This document shows positions 24,581 through 33,820 of a DNA stretch of 35,366 nucleotides, piece after piece. Numbering within the stretch: the first letter of the stretch is position 1; each line of letters opens with the position of its first letter. The stretch spans positions 1 through 35,366 of the forward strand of contig JAICXL010000023.1 in NCBI GenBank assembly GCA_025980475.1, in the 5' to 3' direction. A model generated the notes under the pieces. The model was not told the DNA's origin. It made no database searches and worked only from the letters and a program-made list of their open reading frames with translations. The translations under genes and the position numbers were made by a program. The stretch comes from Nocardioidaceae bacterium. GTDB lineage: Bacteria > Actinomycetota > Actinomycetes > Propionibacteriales > Nocardioidaceae.

Positions 24581-25567
24581 TCACCGAGCGGCGCGGTGCC
24601 GGACCACGTCGAGGACCATCTTCTCCAGCGCGTAGGACGCGTCGCTGGCCTGTCCCTTGATGTCCGCGTCGGCGCGCGCGACGGTGCGGATCGCCCGGCC
24701 CAGGCCGGCATCCTCCCAGCCGTGGGCCTGGCGCCGCAGCTGGTCGAGCTTCCACGAGGGCACGCCCACTTCCCGCATCAGGTCGGCGTTGCGCATCCCT
24801 CGCGGCGCGCCCTTGAGCCTGGCCAGGCTGCGCAGGCTGCCGGCGACCGCGCTGGTGACCAGCACCGGCGCTGTGCCCCGGTCGAGGGCCCAGCGCAGCT
24901 CCTCGAGCGCCTGGGCGGCGCGCCCGTTGAGGGCGTGGTCGGCGACCGCGAAGGACTTGGCCTCGGCGCGGCCCCCGAAGTAGCGCTTGACCATGTCGGT
25001 GGTGACCGGCTGCCCGCCGAAGTCGTTGGCCAGCTGGCTGGCCGCGGCCGAGAGGCCGCGCAGGTCCTGGCCGACCGCCTGGACGAGGAACTCCGCTGCA
25101 TCGCGGTCGATGCGCACCTGGTGGCTGCGAAGCTCGTCGGCCACGAACGGCGGGAAGTCGCGGCCGCTCAGCGACGCGGACCTGATCTCCGTGACCGCCT
25201 CGAGCTTGCGCAACCTGGCCAGCACGCCGCTGCCCTTCTGGCCGCCGCCGTGCACGAGCACCAGCGCGACGTCCTCGGCGGGCGACGCCGCGTAGTCGAG
25301 CAGACCTGCGACCGACTCCTCGGGGAGGTCCTCCAGATTGCGGACGACGACACAGCGGGTGGAGCTGAAGAGCGACGGGGCCGCCAGCTCGCCGAGGGTC
25401 GCCATGGTCAGCGTCTCGGCGCCGGTCTCACTCAGCTCGGCCTCGAAGTCCCTCTGGCGCACCGCAGCGCGTACCCGCGCGACGGCGCGTTCGCCGAGGA
25501 ACTCCTCCGGACCGGTGACCAGGGTGACCCGGCCCAGCACGTCTTCGGGGCCCGTCGTGCTCGCCAT
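24581..25567 (-). CDS. holA: DNA polymerase III delta subunit
   Basis: A 328-residue clamp-loader subunit that opens the beta clamp. The N-terminal AAA+-like domain begins VTLVTGPEEFLGERAV (no functional Walker A, as expected for delta), followed by SSTRCVVVRNLEDLPEES. Later conserved stretches are FPPFVADELRSHQVRIDRDA, LRGLSAAASQLANDFGGQPV and the collar (SYALEKMVLDVVRHRA). ATG at 25567, 12 nt after the comEC stop, so it is the last gene of comEA-comEC-holA. Confidence 0.92.
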   Translation of the reverse strand: MASTTGPEDVLGRVTLVTGPEEFLGERAVARVRAAVRQRDFEAELSETGAETLTMATLGELAAPSLFSSTRCVVVRNLEDLPEESVAGLLDYAASPAEDVALVLVHGGGQKGSGVLARLRKLEAVTEIRSASLSGRDFPPFVADELRSHQVRIDRDAAEFLVQAVGQDLRGLSAAASQLANDFGGQPVTTDMVKRYFGGRAEAKSFAVADHALNGRAAQALEELRWALDRGTAPVLVTSAVAGSLRSLARLKGAPRGMRNADLMREVGVPSWKLDQLRRQAHGWEDAGLGRAIRTVARADADIKGQASDASYALEKMVLDVVRHRAAR

Positions 25568-25579
25568 GCCGGCAGCCTC

Positions 25580-27895
25580 TCACGGCCCACCGACGACCTG
25601 GTGGCTGACCACCCGGATGCCGCCGGTGGACAACACGGCCACGGCGACCTCACCGTCCTCGTCGGTGCGTCTCACGAGCAGGTGGGCCGACCTGAGCAGG
25701 GCCAGCGTCGAGGGCGCCGGGTGGCCGTAGTCGTTGTCCTTGCCGACCGAGATCAACGCGACCCTGGCACCCACGCTGCGCACCAGACCGGGGTCCTGCT
25801 TGGCGCTGCCATGGTGGGCCACCTTCAGCACGTCGGCGTGCAGGTCCGGGTAGAGGGCTGCGAGGCGCTCCTGGGACGGCACCTCCTCGTCACCCATCAT
25901 CAGGATGCTGATCCCGCGGGTCCGGACCAGCAGCACGATGCTGGCGTCGTTGGGCGGCGAGTCCGACGACGCTGGCGGCGCCTCGGACGGGGCCAGCACC
26001 TGCCAGCTGAGGGCCCCGAGGGTGCGGACCTCGCCGTAGGTCGCCACCGACACCGGCACGCCGCTGCGCCCGGCCAGCTCGCGGACGAGGTGGACTCCGT
26101 CCAGCGGCTCGGCGAAGGGTGACACCTCGATCCGCCCCACCTGGCGGCCGGCAAGGACGGCCGGGAGGCCGTCGACGTGGTCGGCATGGAAGTGGGTGAG
26201 CACGACGAGGGGCACCCGGCGGACGCCAAGTGAGTCCAGGCAGCGCTTCATCGGTGCGGGGTCGGGCCCGGTGTCCACCACCACCGCCCCGCGACCGGTG
26301 TTGAGAACCAGGCCGTCGCCCTGGCCGACGTCGCAGGCGACCAGCACCCAGCCGCGAGGGGGCCAGCCGGGAGTGGGCAGCGGCACCAGCACGACGACGG
26401 CGAGCACCGCGCAGCCAGCCACCGTCACCGTGCGCCGGGCCAGCAGCCAGCCCAGCACCAGGGCACCGAGGACGCAGCCGGCGGTCAGTACGGCGAGCGC
26501 CGCAGGGCTCGTCGGCCAGCCGACCGCCGCCACCGGGAGGTCGGCGGCGTGCTGCGCCACCGCGATGATCCAGCTCGCGCACCAGCCGGCCGGGGCCGCG
26601 ACCAGCCGGCCGACGGCCGGCAGGAAGGTCGCCACGACGCCAGAGAGCAGGCCGAGCACGGTCGCCGGCCCCACCGGGGCTGCGGCGAGCAGGTTCGCGA
26701 GCACGGCCACGAGGCTGACCTGGCCGGAGATCGCGGCCACCAGGGGCGTGCACGCCAGCTGCGCGGCGAGCGGCACCGCCACGGCCTCGGCGAGCCAACG
26801 TGGCAGCCAGCGCACCAGCGCGTCGCGCCAGGCCGGGGCGAGGAAGAGGATGCCGGCCGTGGCGCACGCGGAGAGCGCGAAGCCGACCGACCGCGCCAGC
26901 CGGGGGTCGAACAGCAGGAGCACCAGGACGGCCACCCCGAGCGCGCGGGTGCCGCGTTCTCGACCATTGCTGCCCATCCCGAGCAGCGCCACCGACCCCA
27001 TCGCTGCCGCCCGGACGACGCTGGGCTCCGCACGCGCCAGCAGCACGAAGCCGGCGACCCCCAGCCCACCGATGACGAGCAGGCCACGCGCGCGCACTCC
27101 CGCCCAGCGGGCCACCACCAGCAGGAACCCGACCACCAGGGTCAGGTTGGTGCCGGACACGGCGAGCAGGTGAGTCAGCCCTGTCGTGCGGAAGTCCTGG
27201 GCGAGGTCCTCGGGCATGCCGGTGTCGTCGCCGTCGACCAGCGCGGGGATCAGCGCCCGGGGACCGGTCGACTGCCGCGAGACGGCCGCCCGGATGCCGG
27301 CCCGCACCGCCCCCGCGGCCCGATAGGCCACCGGCGGTCCCTGCAACAGCTCCGGCGGGCCCCGAGTGGCCAGCAGCCCCGCGAGGTCGTCGCCCTCGGC
27401 CTTGTCGAGGCGACCGTGCACCCGCAACCGCGATCCGAGCGCCAGGGTGCGCCACGACGGGTCGGCCACGACCAGCACCGGGGCCCGGACGCGATGGCGC
27501 TCCCCGCGGCCGCTGACAGACAGCACCTGCGCATGGAAGAGGACGTAGCGGGAGAACTGGCCCGCCTTCAGCACCGGGTCGGAGCGCAGCACGACGACCG
27601 CAACCACCGTGGCCCGCTGCGCGGCCAGGGCGGCGACCGGCGACCGCCGGACCGCGGCGCCGTGCAGCTGCACGGAGCCGACGACCGCACCCGCGGCCAG
27701 CAGCCACGCGACGTGCTCGGGCCGCGCCCGACCGCGCCACCAGGCCAGCGCCAGGGCACCGAGAAGGCAGGGCCCGGCGGCGACCTGCCAGCCGACCGGA
27801 ACGACGGAGGCCAGCACCGCGGTCAGCCACGTCACCGCGCCCAGGACCGGTGCCCGAAGGTCGTGGGCGCGGACCGCGCGCTGCTCACCGGTCAC
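25580..27895 (-). CDS. comEC: ComEC/Rec2-type DNA uptake channel with metallo-beta-lactamase domain
   Basis: A 771-residue membrane protein. The first 500 residues carry many hydrophobic segments, an OB-like soluble part (RVRAPVLVVADPSWRTLALG) and the competence core (LTHLLAVSGTNLTLVVGFLL). The last 270 residues are a metallo-beta-lactamase domain with LTHFHADHVDG (HxHxDH) and VLKVAHHGS. ComEC carries single-stranded DNA through the membrane in transformable bacteria; the domain may act as a nuclease. The GTG at 27895 overlaps the comEA stop as GTGA. Presence of comEA/comEC does not show that this organism takes up DNA. Confidence 0.92.
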   Translation of the reverse strand: MTGEQRAVRAHDLRAPVLGAVTWLTAVLASVVPVGWQVAAGPCLLGALALAWWRGRARPEHVAWLLAAGAVVGSVQLHGAAVRRSPVAALAAQRATVVAVVVLRSDPVLKAGQFSRYVLFHAQVLSVSGRGERHRVRAPVLVVADPSWRTLALGSRLRVHGRLDKAEGDDLAGLLATRGPPELLQGPPVAYRAAGAVRAGIRAAVSRQSTGPRALIPALVDGDDTGMPEDLAQDFRTTGLTHLLAVSGTNLTLVVGFLLVVARWAGVRARGLLVIGGLGVAGFVLLARAEPSVVRAAAMGSVALLGMGSNGRERGTRALGVAVLVLLLFDPRLARSVGFALSACATAGILFLAPAWRDALVRWLPRWLAEAVAVPLAAQLACTPLVAAISGQVSLVAVLANLLAAAPVGPATVLGLLSGVVATFLPAVGRLVAAPAGWCASWIIAVAQHAADLPVAAVGWPTSPAALAVLTAGCVLGALVLGWLLARRTVTVAGCAVLAVVVLVPLPTPGWPPRGWVLVACDVGQGDGLVLNTGRGAVVVDTGPDPAPMKRCLDSLGVRRVPLVVLTHFHADHVDGLPAVLAGRQVGRIEVSPFAEPLDGVHLVRELAGRSGVPVSVATYGEVRTLGALSWQVLAPSEAPPASSDSPPNDASIVLLVRTRGISILMMGDEEVPSQERLAALYPDLHADVLKVAHHGSAKQDPGLVRSVGARVALISVGKDNDYGHPAPSTLALLRSAHLLVRRTDEDGEVAVAVLSTGGIRVVSHQVVGGP

Positions 27896-28890
27896 AACGT
27901 TGCGTAGGGCGCTAGGTCGGCCAGGGTCTTCTCCCCGATGCCGTCCACCTCGAGGAGCTCGTCGACCGACGAGAACGCCCCGTGCGCCGTGCGCCAGTCA
28001 AGGATCTTCTGGGCGGTGACCGGCCCGACGCCCGGCAACGCCTCCAGTCTCTCGAGCGTGGCGGTGTTGAGGTTGACCAGCTGGCCGGGCGTGGCCGCCG
28101 CCGTGGCCGCGGACGCCGCGGAAGCAGCGACGCCCGGAGGTGGTGTCACTCCGACGAGGATCTGCTCGCCGTCGACCAGCACTCGGGCCAGGTTGAGCCC
28201 GGCCAGGTCGACCCCGCGGCGCGCACCGCCGGCCTTGCGGATCGCGTCGACCACCCGGGACCCGACCGGCAGAGTCGTCACACCGGGGTGGCGCACCTTG
28301 CCGGCGACGTCGACCACGAGCACCCCGGGCGATGGCGACCCACTGGCGGATCCGGGGGTCGACCCGGTGGCCGCCCCGTCGGCCGACGGCCACCCGGCTC
28401 CGGCCGGCCCGGCGGACGCGGCCGCGACGAGCGGGCTGGCGCTCACCGGTCCGGTCGAGCCAGGGACCGACCCCGAGACCGGCACCACTGCCTCGCCCCC
28501 GCTGCCCGACCGCAGCGCGACCACCGCGGCCGCCGCGAGGCCGAGGGCGGCCAGCACCGCGACCAGCGCGGCCTGCGCCGACCCCATCCGCGCACGACCC
28601 TGGAGGGTCGGCGGCAGCCGGTCGACGAGCCAGCCACGCAACCGGTCACCGATCCCGGCGCGACGGCGACGGGCATGCCGACCGGGTTCGGGGACCCGGG
28701 TGGGGACGACCACCGGCCCGACCGCAGCCGTGTCCTCCTCCGCGCCGTCAGGGCCACCCAGGATCGGGAGGTCGTGCTCCAACGGGTGCACGCCCGCCTG
28801 CGCGAGCTCCTGGCGCAACATCCCGAGTCGGCGCTGTGCCGCCGCGGTGACGTCGCCGCCCGCGGGCCGCCGGAACCTTGACTGCGCCAT
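27892..28890 (-). CDS. comEA: ComEA-type DNA-binding protein
   Basis: A 332-residue protein. After a 100-residue charged cytoplasmic segment comes one membrane helix (about residues 103-126, QAALVAVLAALGLAAAAVVA) and a Ser/Pro/Gly-rich linker. The outside part has an SLBB domain (VLVVDVAGKVRHPGVTTLPV) and a C-terminal tandem helix-hairpin-helix (LNTATLERLEALPGVGPVTA, then VDELLEVDGIGEKTLADLAP) that binds DNA without sequence preference. The long N-terminal extension is unusual against short ComEA of Firmicutes but common in Actinobacteria. Confidence 0.9.
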   Translation of the reverse strand: MAQSRFRRPAGGDVTAAAQRRLGMLRQELAQAGVHPLEHDLPILGGPDGAEEDTAAVGPVVVPTRVPEPGRHARRRRAGIGDRLRGWLVDRLPPTLQGRARMGSAQAALVAVLAALGLAAAAVVALRSGSGGEAVVPVSGSVPGSTGPVSASPLVAAASAGPAGAGWPSADGAATGSTPGSASGSPSPGVLVVDVAGKVRHPGVTTLPVGSRVVDAIRKAGGARRGVDLAGLNLARVLVDGEQILVGVTPPPGVAASAASAATAAATPGQLVNLNTATLERLEALPGVGPVTAQKILDWRTAHGAFSSVDELLEVDGIGEKTLADLAPYATL

Positions 28891-28898
28891 GCCTGGTG

Positions 28899-28904
28899 AC
28901 GCTA
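28899..28904 (-). promoter_or_regulatory. -10 box of a probable leaderless promoter (comEA)
   Basis: TAGCGT on the minus strand, 8 nt before the comEA ATG (28890). The gap to degV is 104 nt; nothing else is seen in it. Confidence 0.4.
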
Positions 28905-28994
28905 GGACGGTCGGGGCCAGCCGGAACCCAGCGCTGCCGGGCTGTGGACAACCGGCAGCGGCACGCCCTTGTGGACGGCAGACCGGCAGCCCGC

Positions 28995-29852
28995 TCAGTC
29001 GCGGCGCGCCACGCTGACCGCGACCATCCCCGGCCCGACGTGCGCGCCCAGGACCGCACCTACCTCACCGACCAGGACCTCGCGGCCCGCCAGCTGATCG
29101 GTCAACCGCCCGGCCAGCAAGGTGGCCAGCTGCGCGGCTCGCTCCGGACTGGCCAGGTGCGCGACGGCCACCTCCACCGGTGACGTGCCGGCCGCCTCCA
29201 CCGCCAGGTCAGCGAGCCTGGCCAGCGCGCGGGTCGCTGTACGCACCTTCTCGAAGGGGCCCACCCGGCCGTCCTCCACCTTCAGCAGCGGCTTGACCGC
29301 GAGCGCAGAGCCCACCAGCGCTGCCGCGGCGCCCACCCGACCACCCCGGCGGAGGTACTCGAGGGTGTCGACGTAGAACAGCGACGTGGTCGCTCGGGCC
29401 CGTCTGGTCGCCGCCGCCGCCACTGCGGCCGCCGAGCTCCCGGCGTCGCGCGCGTCGGCCGCGGCCAGGACGGCGAAGCCGGTGCCGACACCGACCTGCC
29501 TCGAGTCCACCGGGTGCACCGGGACCGACGCCAGCCGGGCCGCCAGCTGCGCGGACTCGAAGGTGCCGCTCAGCTCCGCCGACAGGTGCACCGAGACGAT
29601 CTCGTCGGCCCCGGCTGCCGCCACGGCCCCGTAGACGCGCGCCATCACCTCGGGGTTCGGCCGCGAGGTGCTCACCGGCACCCACCGGCGCAGGGCCTCG
29701 GCCAGCATCTGGGGCGTGGCGCCACCCTCGACTCCCTCGTCGTAGGACGTGGCACCGATCACCACCTGCAGCGGGATGACCGTGATGTCGCGCGACGCGG
29801 CGACCTCGGCCGGGATCGACGCGGTGGAGTCGGTGACGACCGCAACGCTCAT
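28995..29852 (-). CDS. DegV family fatty-acid-binding protein
   Basis: A 285-residue protein. The N-terminus (VAVVTDSTASIPAEVAASRD) and the fatty-acid head-group site (VSTSRPNPEVM and VHLSAELSGTFESAQLAA) identify DegV. In Firmicutes such proteins (FakB) hand fatty acids to the kinase FakA; no kinase gene is adjacent. The ATG at 29852 lies 8 nt after the leuS stop, so it is co-transcribed with leuS. A longer frame upstream lies within leuS and is shadow. Confidence 0.88.
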   Translation of the reverse strand: MSVAVVTDSTASIPAEVAASRDITVIPLQVVIGATSYDEGVEGGATPQMLAEALRRWVPVSTSRPNPEVMARVYGAVAAAGADEIVSVHLSAELSGTFESAQLAARLASVPVHPVDSRQVGVGTGFAVLAAADARDAGSSAAAVAAAATRRARATTSLFYVDTLEYLRRGGRVGAAAALVGSALAVKPLLKVEDGRVGPFEKVRTATRALARLADLAVEAAGTSPVEVAVAHLASPERAAQLATLLAGRLTDQLAGREVLVGEVGAVLGAHVGPGMVAVSVARRD

Positions 29853-29860
29853 CGGACCGG

Positions 29861-32371
29861 TCAGCCGACGACGACGTTGACGAGCCTGGGTGCGCGCACG
29901 ACCACCTTGCGGACCTGCTTGCCGGCCAGCGCGCGCTGCACCGCCTCGTCGCCCATGGCAACCGACTCCAGGTCGGCCTCGGAGATCGTGGGCGAGACGT
30001 CCAGCCGTGCCCGCACCTTGCCCTGCACCTGCACGACCGCGGTCACGCTGTCCTCGACCAGCAACGCGTCGTCGACCGCCGGCCAGCCCGCCTTCGCGAC
30101 GGTCGGCTCGTGGCCCAGCCGCTCCCACATCTCCTCGGCGGTGTAGGGCGCGACCAGCGACAGCAGCACCGCGACCGCCTCGGCAGCCTCACGGACGGCA
30201 GGGTCGGCGGGCCCGCACCCGGAGTCGATGGCCTTCCGGGTGGCGTTCACCAGCTCCATCACTCGGGCCACCATCACGTTGAACCGGTGCCCTTCGACCA
30301 GCCCGGCCGCGTCGTGCACCGTCCGGTGGGTCACCTTGCGCAGCATCGCGTCACCGGGCGACGGGTCAGCGCCGATCGGCGCAGTCACGTCGCCGGCCAG
30401 CCGCCAGGCGCGGTGCAGGAAGCGCAGCGACCCCGCCGGCGACAGGTCGGCCCAGTCGATGTTGTCCTCCGGCGGCCCGGCGAAGACCAGGGTCAGCCGG
30501 ACCGCGTCCACCCCGTAGGCGGCAAGTTGGTCCCCCAGACTGACGCCGTTGCCCAGCGACTTGCTCATCTTCTTGCCCTGGTTGATCACCACGCCCTGGT
30601 TGAGCTGGACGGCGAACGGCTCGACGAAGTCGACCATCCCCATGTCGTGCAGCACCTTGGTGAAGAACCGGGCGTAGAGCAGGTGCAGCACCGCATGCTC
30701 GACACCACCGACATAGATGTCGGCGGGCATCCAGGTCCGCACCTGGTCCGGGTCGAACGGACCGTCGTCCTTGCCCGGTGAGCAGTAGCGCAGGAAGTAC
30801 CACGACGAGTCGACGAAGGTGTCCATCGTGTCGGTGTCCCGCAACGCCGCGCCGCCGCACTTCGGGCAGGCGACGTTCACCCAGTCCTCGGCGGCGGCCA
30901 GCGGTGAGACACCCTTCGGTTTGAGATCGGCACCCTTGAGGTCGGGCAGCTCGACCGGCAGCTGCTCGTCGGGTACGGCGACCTCCCCGCACGTCTCGCA
31001 GTGGACGACGGGGATCGGCGCGCCCCAGAACCGCTGCCGCGACAGCAGCCAGTCGCGCAGCCGGTAATTCACCGCGCCGGCGCCCTTCCCGTCCGCCTCC
31101 AGCCGCTCGACGATCCGGTGGATCGCGGTCGCCTTGTCACTCAGCCCGTCCAGCCTGAACCCGTCGCCGCTGGCGCTGTTGACGTAGCTGCCGTCGCCGG
31201 TGGTGGCGACGTAGGTCTGCTCGGGGTCGTCCACGCCGCCCTCCGCATTCGGCACAGCGACGACCGTGCGCACCGCCAGGCCGAACTCCCTGGCGAAGTC
31301 CAGGTCCCGCTGGTCGTGCGCCGGCACCGCCATGATCGCGCCGGTGCCGTAGTCGGCCAGCACGTAGTCGGCCGCCCACACCGGGACCCGCTCGCCGTTG
31401 ACGGGGTTGGTGGCGGTGACGCCGAGGTCCACGCCCGTCTTGGCCTTGCCGGTGGCCAGCCGGTCGATGTCGGACTCCTTGCGGACCTGCTCCCGATAGG
31501 CCTCGAAAGCCTCCCGCCGCTCCGGGGCGACGACCTCCGCCGCCAGGTCCGCGTCCGCGGCGATCACCATGAAGGTGGCGCCGTACAAGGTGTCCGGGCG
31601 GGTGGTGTAGACCGTGACCGTCCGCCGCTCCCCCGAGGCCAGGTGCAGCTCGAAGTCGACGTGGGCGCCCTCGGAACGCCCGATCCAGTTGCGCTGCAGG
31701 GTCAGCACGCGTTCGGGCCACCTGCCCTCCAACTGAGCCATGTCGTCCAGCAGTCGCTGGGCGTAGTCGGTGATCTTGAAGTACCACTGGGTCAACTCGC
31801 GCCTGGTCACCTCGGCCCCGCAACGCTCGCAACGGCCGTCGACGACCTGCTCGTTGGCCAGCACCGTCTGGTCGTTCGGGCACCAGTTGACCGGGCTGTT
31901 CTTGCGGTAGGCCAGGCCGCGCTCCCGGAACCGCAGGAACAGCCACTGCGTCCAGCGGTAGTACTCCGGGTCCGAGGTGTGCAGCCGCCGAGACCAGTCG
32001 AAGGAGCAGGCGTACCTCCGGAACGACTCGGCCTGGGTCTCGATGTTGGCGTAGGTGTAGGTGGCGGGGTGCTCGTCGTTGCGGATCGCGGCGTTCTCGG
32101 CCGGCAGGCCGAAGGAGTCCCAGCCGATCGGGTTCATCACCTCGTAGCCCCGCTGCCACCAGTAGCGCGCGATGACGTCGTGCAGCGCGGTCACCTCTGC
32201 GTGGCCCATGTGCAGGTCGCCGCTCGGGTAGGTGAACATCGTCAGCGCGTAGCGCTTCTCGCGTGGGCTCGCGTCGTCGGCCCGGAAGGGGTCGAGCTTC
32301 TCCCACACGGGGAGCCACTTGGCCTCGACCGCGTGGACGTCGTAGTGCTCCTGCTCGTCTCGCTCGCTCAT
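29861..32371 (-). CDS. leuS: Leucyl-tRNA synthetase
   Basis: An 836-residue class Ia synthetase that charges tRNA-Leu. HMGH at residues 54-57 ([14 protein letters not shown]) is the HIGH signature and KMSKS at 601-605 the second ATP motif. The CP1 editing domain is present with TTRPDT at 256-261. A zinc-site-like pair is seen at [20 protein letters not shown]. The ATG at 32371 has GAGGAG 8 nt upstream; the open frame runs on through the attenuator and over hypA/hypB and is not coding there. It is preceded by a Leu attenuator, so expression should rise when charged tRNA-Leu is scarce. Confidence 0.95.
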   Translation of the reverse strand: MSERDEQEHYDVHAVEAKWLPVWEKLDPFRADDASPREKRYALTMFTYPSGDLHMGHAEVTALHDVIARYWWQRGYEVMNPIGWDSFGLPAENAAIRNDEHPATYTYANIETQAESFRRYACSFDWSRRLHTSDPEYYRWTQWLFLRFRERGLAYRKNSPVNWCPNDQTVLANEQVVDGRCERCGAEVTRRELTQWYFKITDYAQRLLDDMAQLEGRWPERVLTLQRNWIGRSEGAHVDFELHLASGERRTVTVYTTRPDTLYGATFMVIAADADLAAEVVAPERREAFEAYREQVRKESDIDRLATGKAKTGVDLGVTATNPVNGERVPVWAADYVLADYGTGAIMAVPAHDQRDLDFAREFGLAVRTVVAVPNAEGGVDDPEQTYVATTGDGSYVNSASGDGFRLDGLSDKATAIHRIVERLEADGKGAGAVNYRLRDWLLSRQRFWGAPIPVVHCETCGEVAVPDEQLPVELPDLKGADLKPKGVSPLAAAEDWVNVACPKCGGAALRDTDTMDTFVDSSWYFLRYCSPGKDDGPFDPDQVRTWMPADIYVGGVEHAVLHLLYARFFTKVLHDMGMVDFVEPFAVQLNQGVVINQGKKMSKSLGNGVSLGDQLAAYGVDAVRLTLVFAGPPEDNIDWADLSPAGSLRFLHRAWRLAGDVTAPIGADPSPGDAMLRKVTHRTVHDAAGLVEGHRFNVMVARVMELVNATRKAIDSGCGPADPAVREAAEAVAVLLSLVAPYTAEEMWERLGHEPTVAKAGWPAVDDALLVEDSVTAVVQVQGKVRARLDVSPTISEADLESVAMGDEAVQRALAGKQVRKVVVRAPRLVNVVVG

Positions 32372-32430
32372 CTCTCTCGCTCCTCGTCTCGGCGCCGTGG
32401 TGCTGCCCGCGCCCGCATCTGGGGACATGC

Positions 32431-32454
32431 AAAAGCCCCTCGCGCACGAGGGGC
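32431..32454 (-). terminator. Attenuator terminator of the leuS leader
   Basis: On the minus strand GCCCCTCG, loop TGCG, CGAGGGGC forms a perfect 8-bp stem followed by TTTT (32434-32431). It lies 60 nt upstream of leuS and 21 nt past the leader peptide stop, where an attenuator terminator is expected. Confidence 0.85.
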
Positions 32455-32477
32455 AGCCGCGTCGCTCCGACGCGGCT
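32455..32477 (-). promoter_or_regulatory. Upstream hairpin of the leuS attenuator
   Basis: AGCCGCGTCG, loop GAG, CGACGCGGCT: a perfect 10-bp stem that starts inside the leader stop codon and ends one base before the terminator. A ribosome sitting at the stop codon would block it. The antiterminator pairing is not obvious to me. Confidence 0.75.
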
Positions 32478-32502
32478 AGGTAAGGAGCAGGAACAGCCTC
32501 AT
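32476..32502 (-). CDS. leuS leader peptide
   Basis: Eight codons: ATG AGG CTG TTC CTG CTC CTT then ACC TAG, that is MRLFLLLT, with four Leu in a row of five. No ribosome-binding site is evident; a TATCAT -10 box (about 32514-32509) ends 6 nt before the ATG, so the leader may be translated from a leaderless transcript. The peptide would sense leucyl-tRNA supply by stalling. Classical attenuators at leuS have been predicted for some Streptomyces. Confidence 0.8.
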   Translation of the reverse strand: MRLFLLLT

Positions 32503-32551
32503 GTGCCGATGATACCGCTCCCGCATCGTTGCCAGCCCGATGAGGCGGTCC

Positions 32552-32557
32552 TAGGGT
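32552..32557 (+). promoter_or_regulatory. Candidate -10 box of the hypA promoter
   Basis: TAGGGT fits TAnnnT and would give a start near 32564, leaving a short leader with GAGGAG before the ATG at 32582. The leuS leader promoter lies back to back with it. Confidence 0.4.
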
Positions 32558-32581
32558 GGAGTGACCAGGGTCGAGGAGTCC

Positions 32582-32911
32582 ATGCACGAGCTGTCGATCG
32601 CCGAGAGCATCGTCGAGGCGGTGCAGGCGCGCACACACGAGGACCAGGTGCGCGTGGTCCGCGTGCGGATCGGAAAGCTGGCCGCCGTCGTGCCCGATGC
32701 GCTCGAGTTCTGCTTCGAGCTCGCCGCCTGCGGCACTCCCCTCGAGGGCGCGCGGCTGGAGATCGCGGAGCGTCCGGGCCGGGCCCACTGCCGCTCCTGC
32801 GACCAGGAGTTCGCCCTCCCGGACCTGGTCCTGCTCTGCAGCTGCGGCAGCGCCGACCTTGAGATCCTGGCGGGACGTGAGCTGCAGGTGGCTTCGGTGG
32901 AGGTGGCCTGA
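32582..32911 (+). CDS. hypA: Hydrogenase nickel incorporation protein HypA
   Basis: A 109-residue [NiFe] hydrogenase maturation factor. The N-terminal MHE (Met1-His2-Glu3) that binds nickel is present in [14 protein letters not shown]. The zinc site is HCRSCDQEF and LLCSCGS. The second pair is Cys-x-Cys rather than the usual Cys-x2-Cys. The ATG at 32582 is chosen over the GTG at 32561 because the family starts with MHE. The hypB ATG overlaps its TGA by 1 nt (TGAGATG reading A of the stop region), so the two are coupled. Confidence 0.9.
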   Translation: MHELSIAESIVEAVQARTHEDQVRVVRVRIGKLAAVVPDALEFCFELAACGTPLEGARLEIAERPGRAHCRSCDQEFALPDLVLLCSCGSADLEILAGRELQVASVEVA

Positions 32912-32912
32912 G

Positions 32913-33692
32913 ATGTGCAGTACCTGCGGCTGCGGGACCGACGACGCTCGCGTCGAGCACGAGCACGCCCCACCCGACCACGACCATGGACACGACGAGC
33001 ACGAGCGCACGCACACCGTCGAGCTCGAGCAGGCGGTGCTCGCCCGCAACGACCACCTCGCCCAGCACAACCGGGACTGGCTCGCCTCGCAAGACATCGC
33101 GGCGTACAACCTGATGAGCTCTCCCGGCGCCGGGAAGACCCCGCTGCTGGAGCGCACGGTCGCGGCCTGCGCGCGCCAGGTGTCGGTCATCGAGGGAGAC
33201 CAGGAGACAGTCTTCGACGCTGACCGGATCCGGGCCGCGGGCGCGCGGGCCGTGCAGGTGAACACCGGCGCCGGCTGCCACCTCGACGCCGGCATGGTGC
33301 ACCGGGCACTCGACAAGCTGCAGCCCGAGCCGGGCGGCGTGGTGTTCATCGAGAACGTCGGGAACCTGGTCTGCCCGGCGCTCTTCGACCTTGGCGAGCT
33401 CGCCAAGGTGGTGATCATCTCGGTCACCGAGGGGGACGACAAGCCGCTGAAGTACCCGCACATGTTCGCCGCCGCCGACCTGGTCGTCCTCAACAAGACC
33501 GACCTGCTCCCCTACGTCGACTTCGACACCCGGCGCCTCGTGGCGGACGCCCGCCGGCTGAACCCCGGCGTCACGGTGCTGCCGCTCTCAGCACGGACGG
33601 GCGAGGGGCTGGACGCCTGGCTCGGCTGGCTCGGGTCATCGGCCTCCGTCGGTTTTCGGCCAGACGTCCGCACCGCAACACCCTTGACATAG
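32913..33692 (+). CDS. hypB: Hydrogenase nickel incorporation GTPase HypB
   Basis: A 259-residue SIMIBI GTPase. The N-terminal nickel motif CxxCGC (MCSTCGCG) is followed by a His-rich stretch ([19 protein letters not shown]) that can store nickel. The P-loop is SSPGAGKTP with Pro77 where Thr or Ser is usual. The G-domain metal site is GAGCHLDA, then [10 protein letters not shown] and NKTDLLPY (NKxD). It hands nickel on with HypA for the large subunit active site. Start is ATG at 32913, just past the hypA stop. Its last codons overlap the -35 box of the next promoter. Confidence 0.92.
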   Translation: MCSTCGCGTDDARVEHEHAPPDHDHGHDEHERTHTVELEQAVLARNDHLAQHNRDWLASQDIAAYNLMSSPGAGKTPLLERTVAACARQVSVIEGDQETVFDADRIRAAGARAVQVNTGAGCHLDAGMVHRALDKLQPEPGGVVFIENVGNLVCPALFDLGELAKVVIISVTEGDDKPLKYPHMFAAADLVVLNKTDLLPYVDFDTRRLVADARRLNPGVTVLPLSARTGEGLDAWLGWLGSSASVGFRPDVRTATPLT

Positions 33693-33712
33693 CCCTGGAC
33701 CGGGGTTCTGAT
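33684..33712 (+). promoter_or_regulatory. Candidate promoter of the hydrogenase small subunit
   Basis: TTGACA (33684-33689) is a perfect -35 box that overlaps the end of hypB; 17 nt later TCTGAT (33707-33712) matches the -10 consensus at 4 of 6 bases. The start would be near 33719, with the CRP-like palindrome just downstream. Confidence 0.5.
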
Positions 33713-33725
33713 GATTGGGCTAGTG

Positions 33726-33749
33726 CGTGACGACAGTCACATCTGTGAC
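33726..33749. promoter_or_regulatory. CRP-type operator upstream of the hydrogenase genes
   Basis: CGTGA-CGACAG-TCACA (33726-33741) matches the Crp consensus TGTGA-N6-TCACA at 9 of 10 positions. It overlaps a second perfect inverted repeat, GTCACA-TC-TGTGAC (33736-33749). If the promoter at 33684 is right, the site lies just downstream of the start and would favour repression; a different promoter could make it an activator site. Confidence 0.55.
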
Positions 33750-33820
33750 CTCGGGGGCGGTCCTGGATGCGACCGACATCCTGATGGGGACCGTCGGTGG
33801 CCCCCGGAGAGCGGGCGGCC

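Noticed and set aside
27938-29017. Plus-strand open frames over comEA and comEC
   Set aside because: Thr/Ala/Pro-rich composition and antisense to clearly conserved genes.
32372-33496. Open frame extending leuS N-terminus by 375 codons
   Set aside because: It runs through the attenuator and antisense to hypA/hypB; LeuS begins at [20 protein letters not shown] with a good ribosome-binding site.
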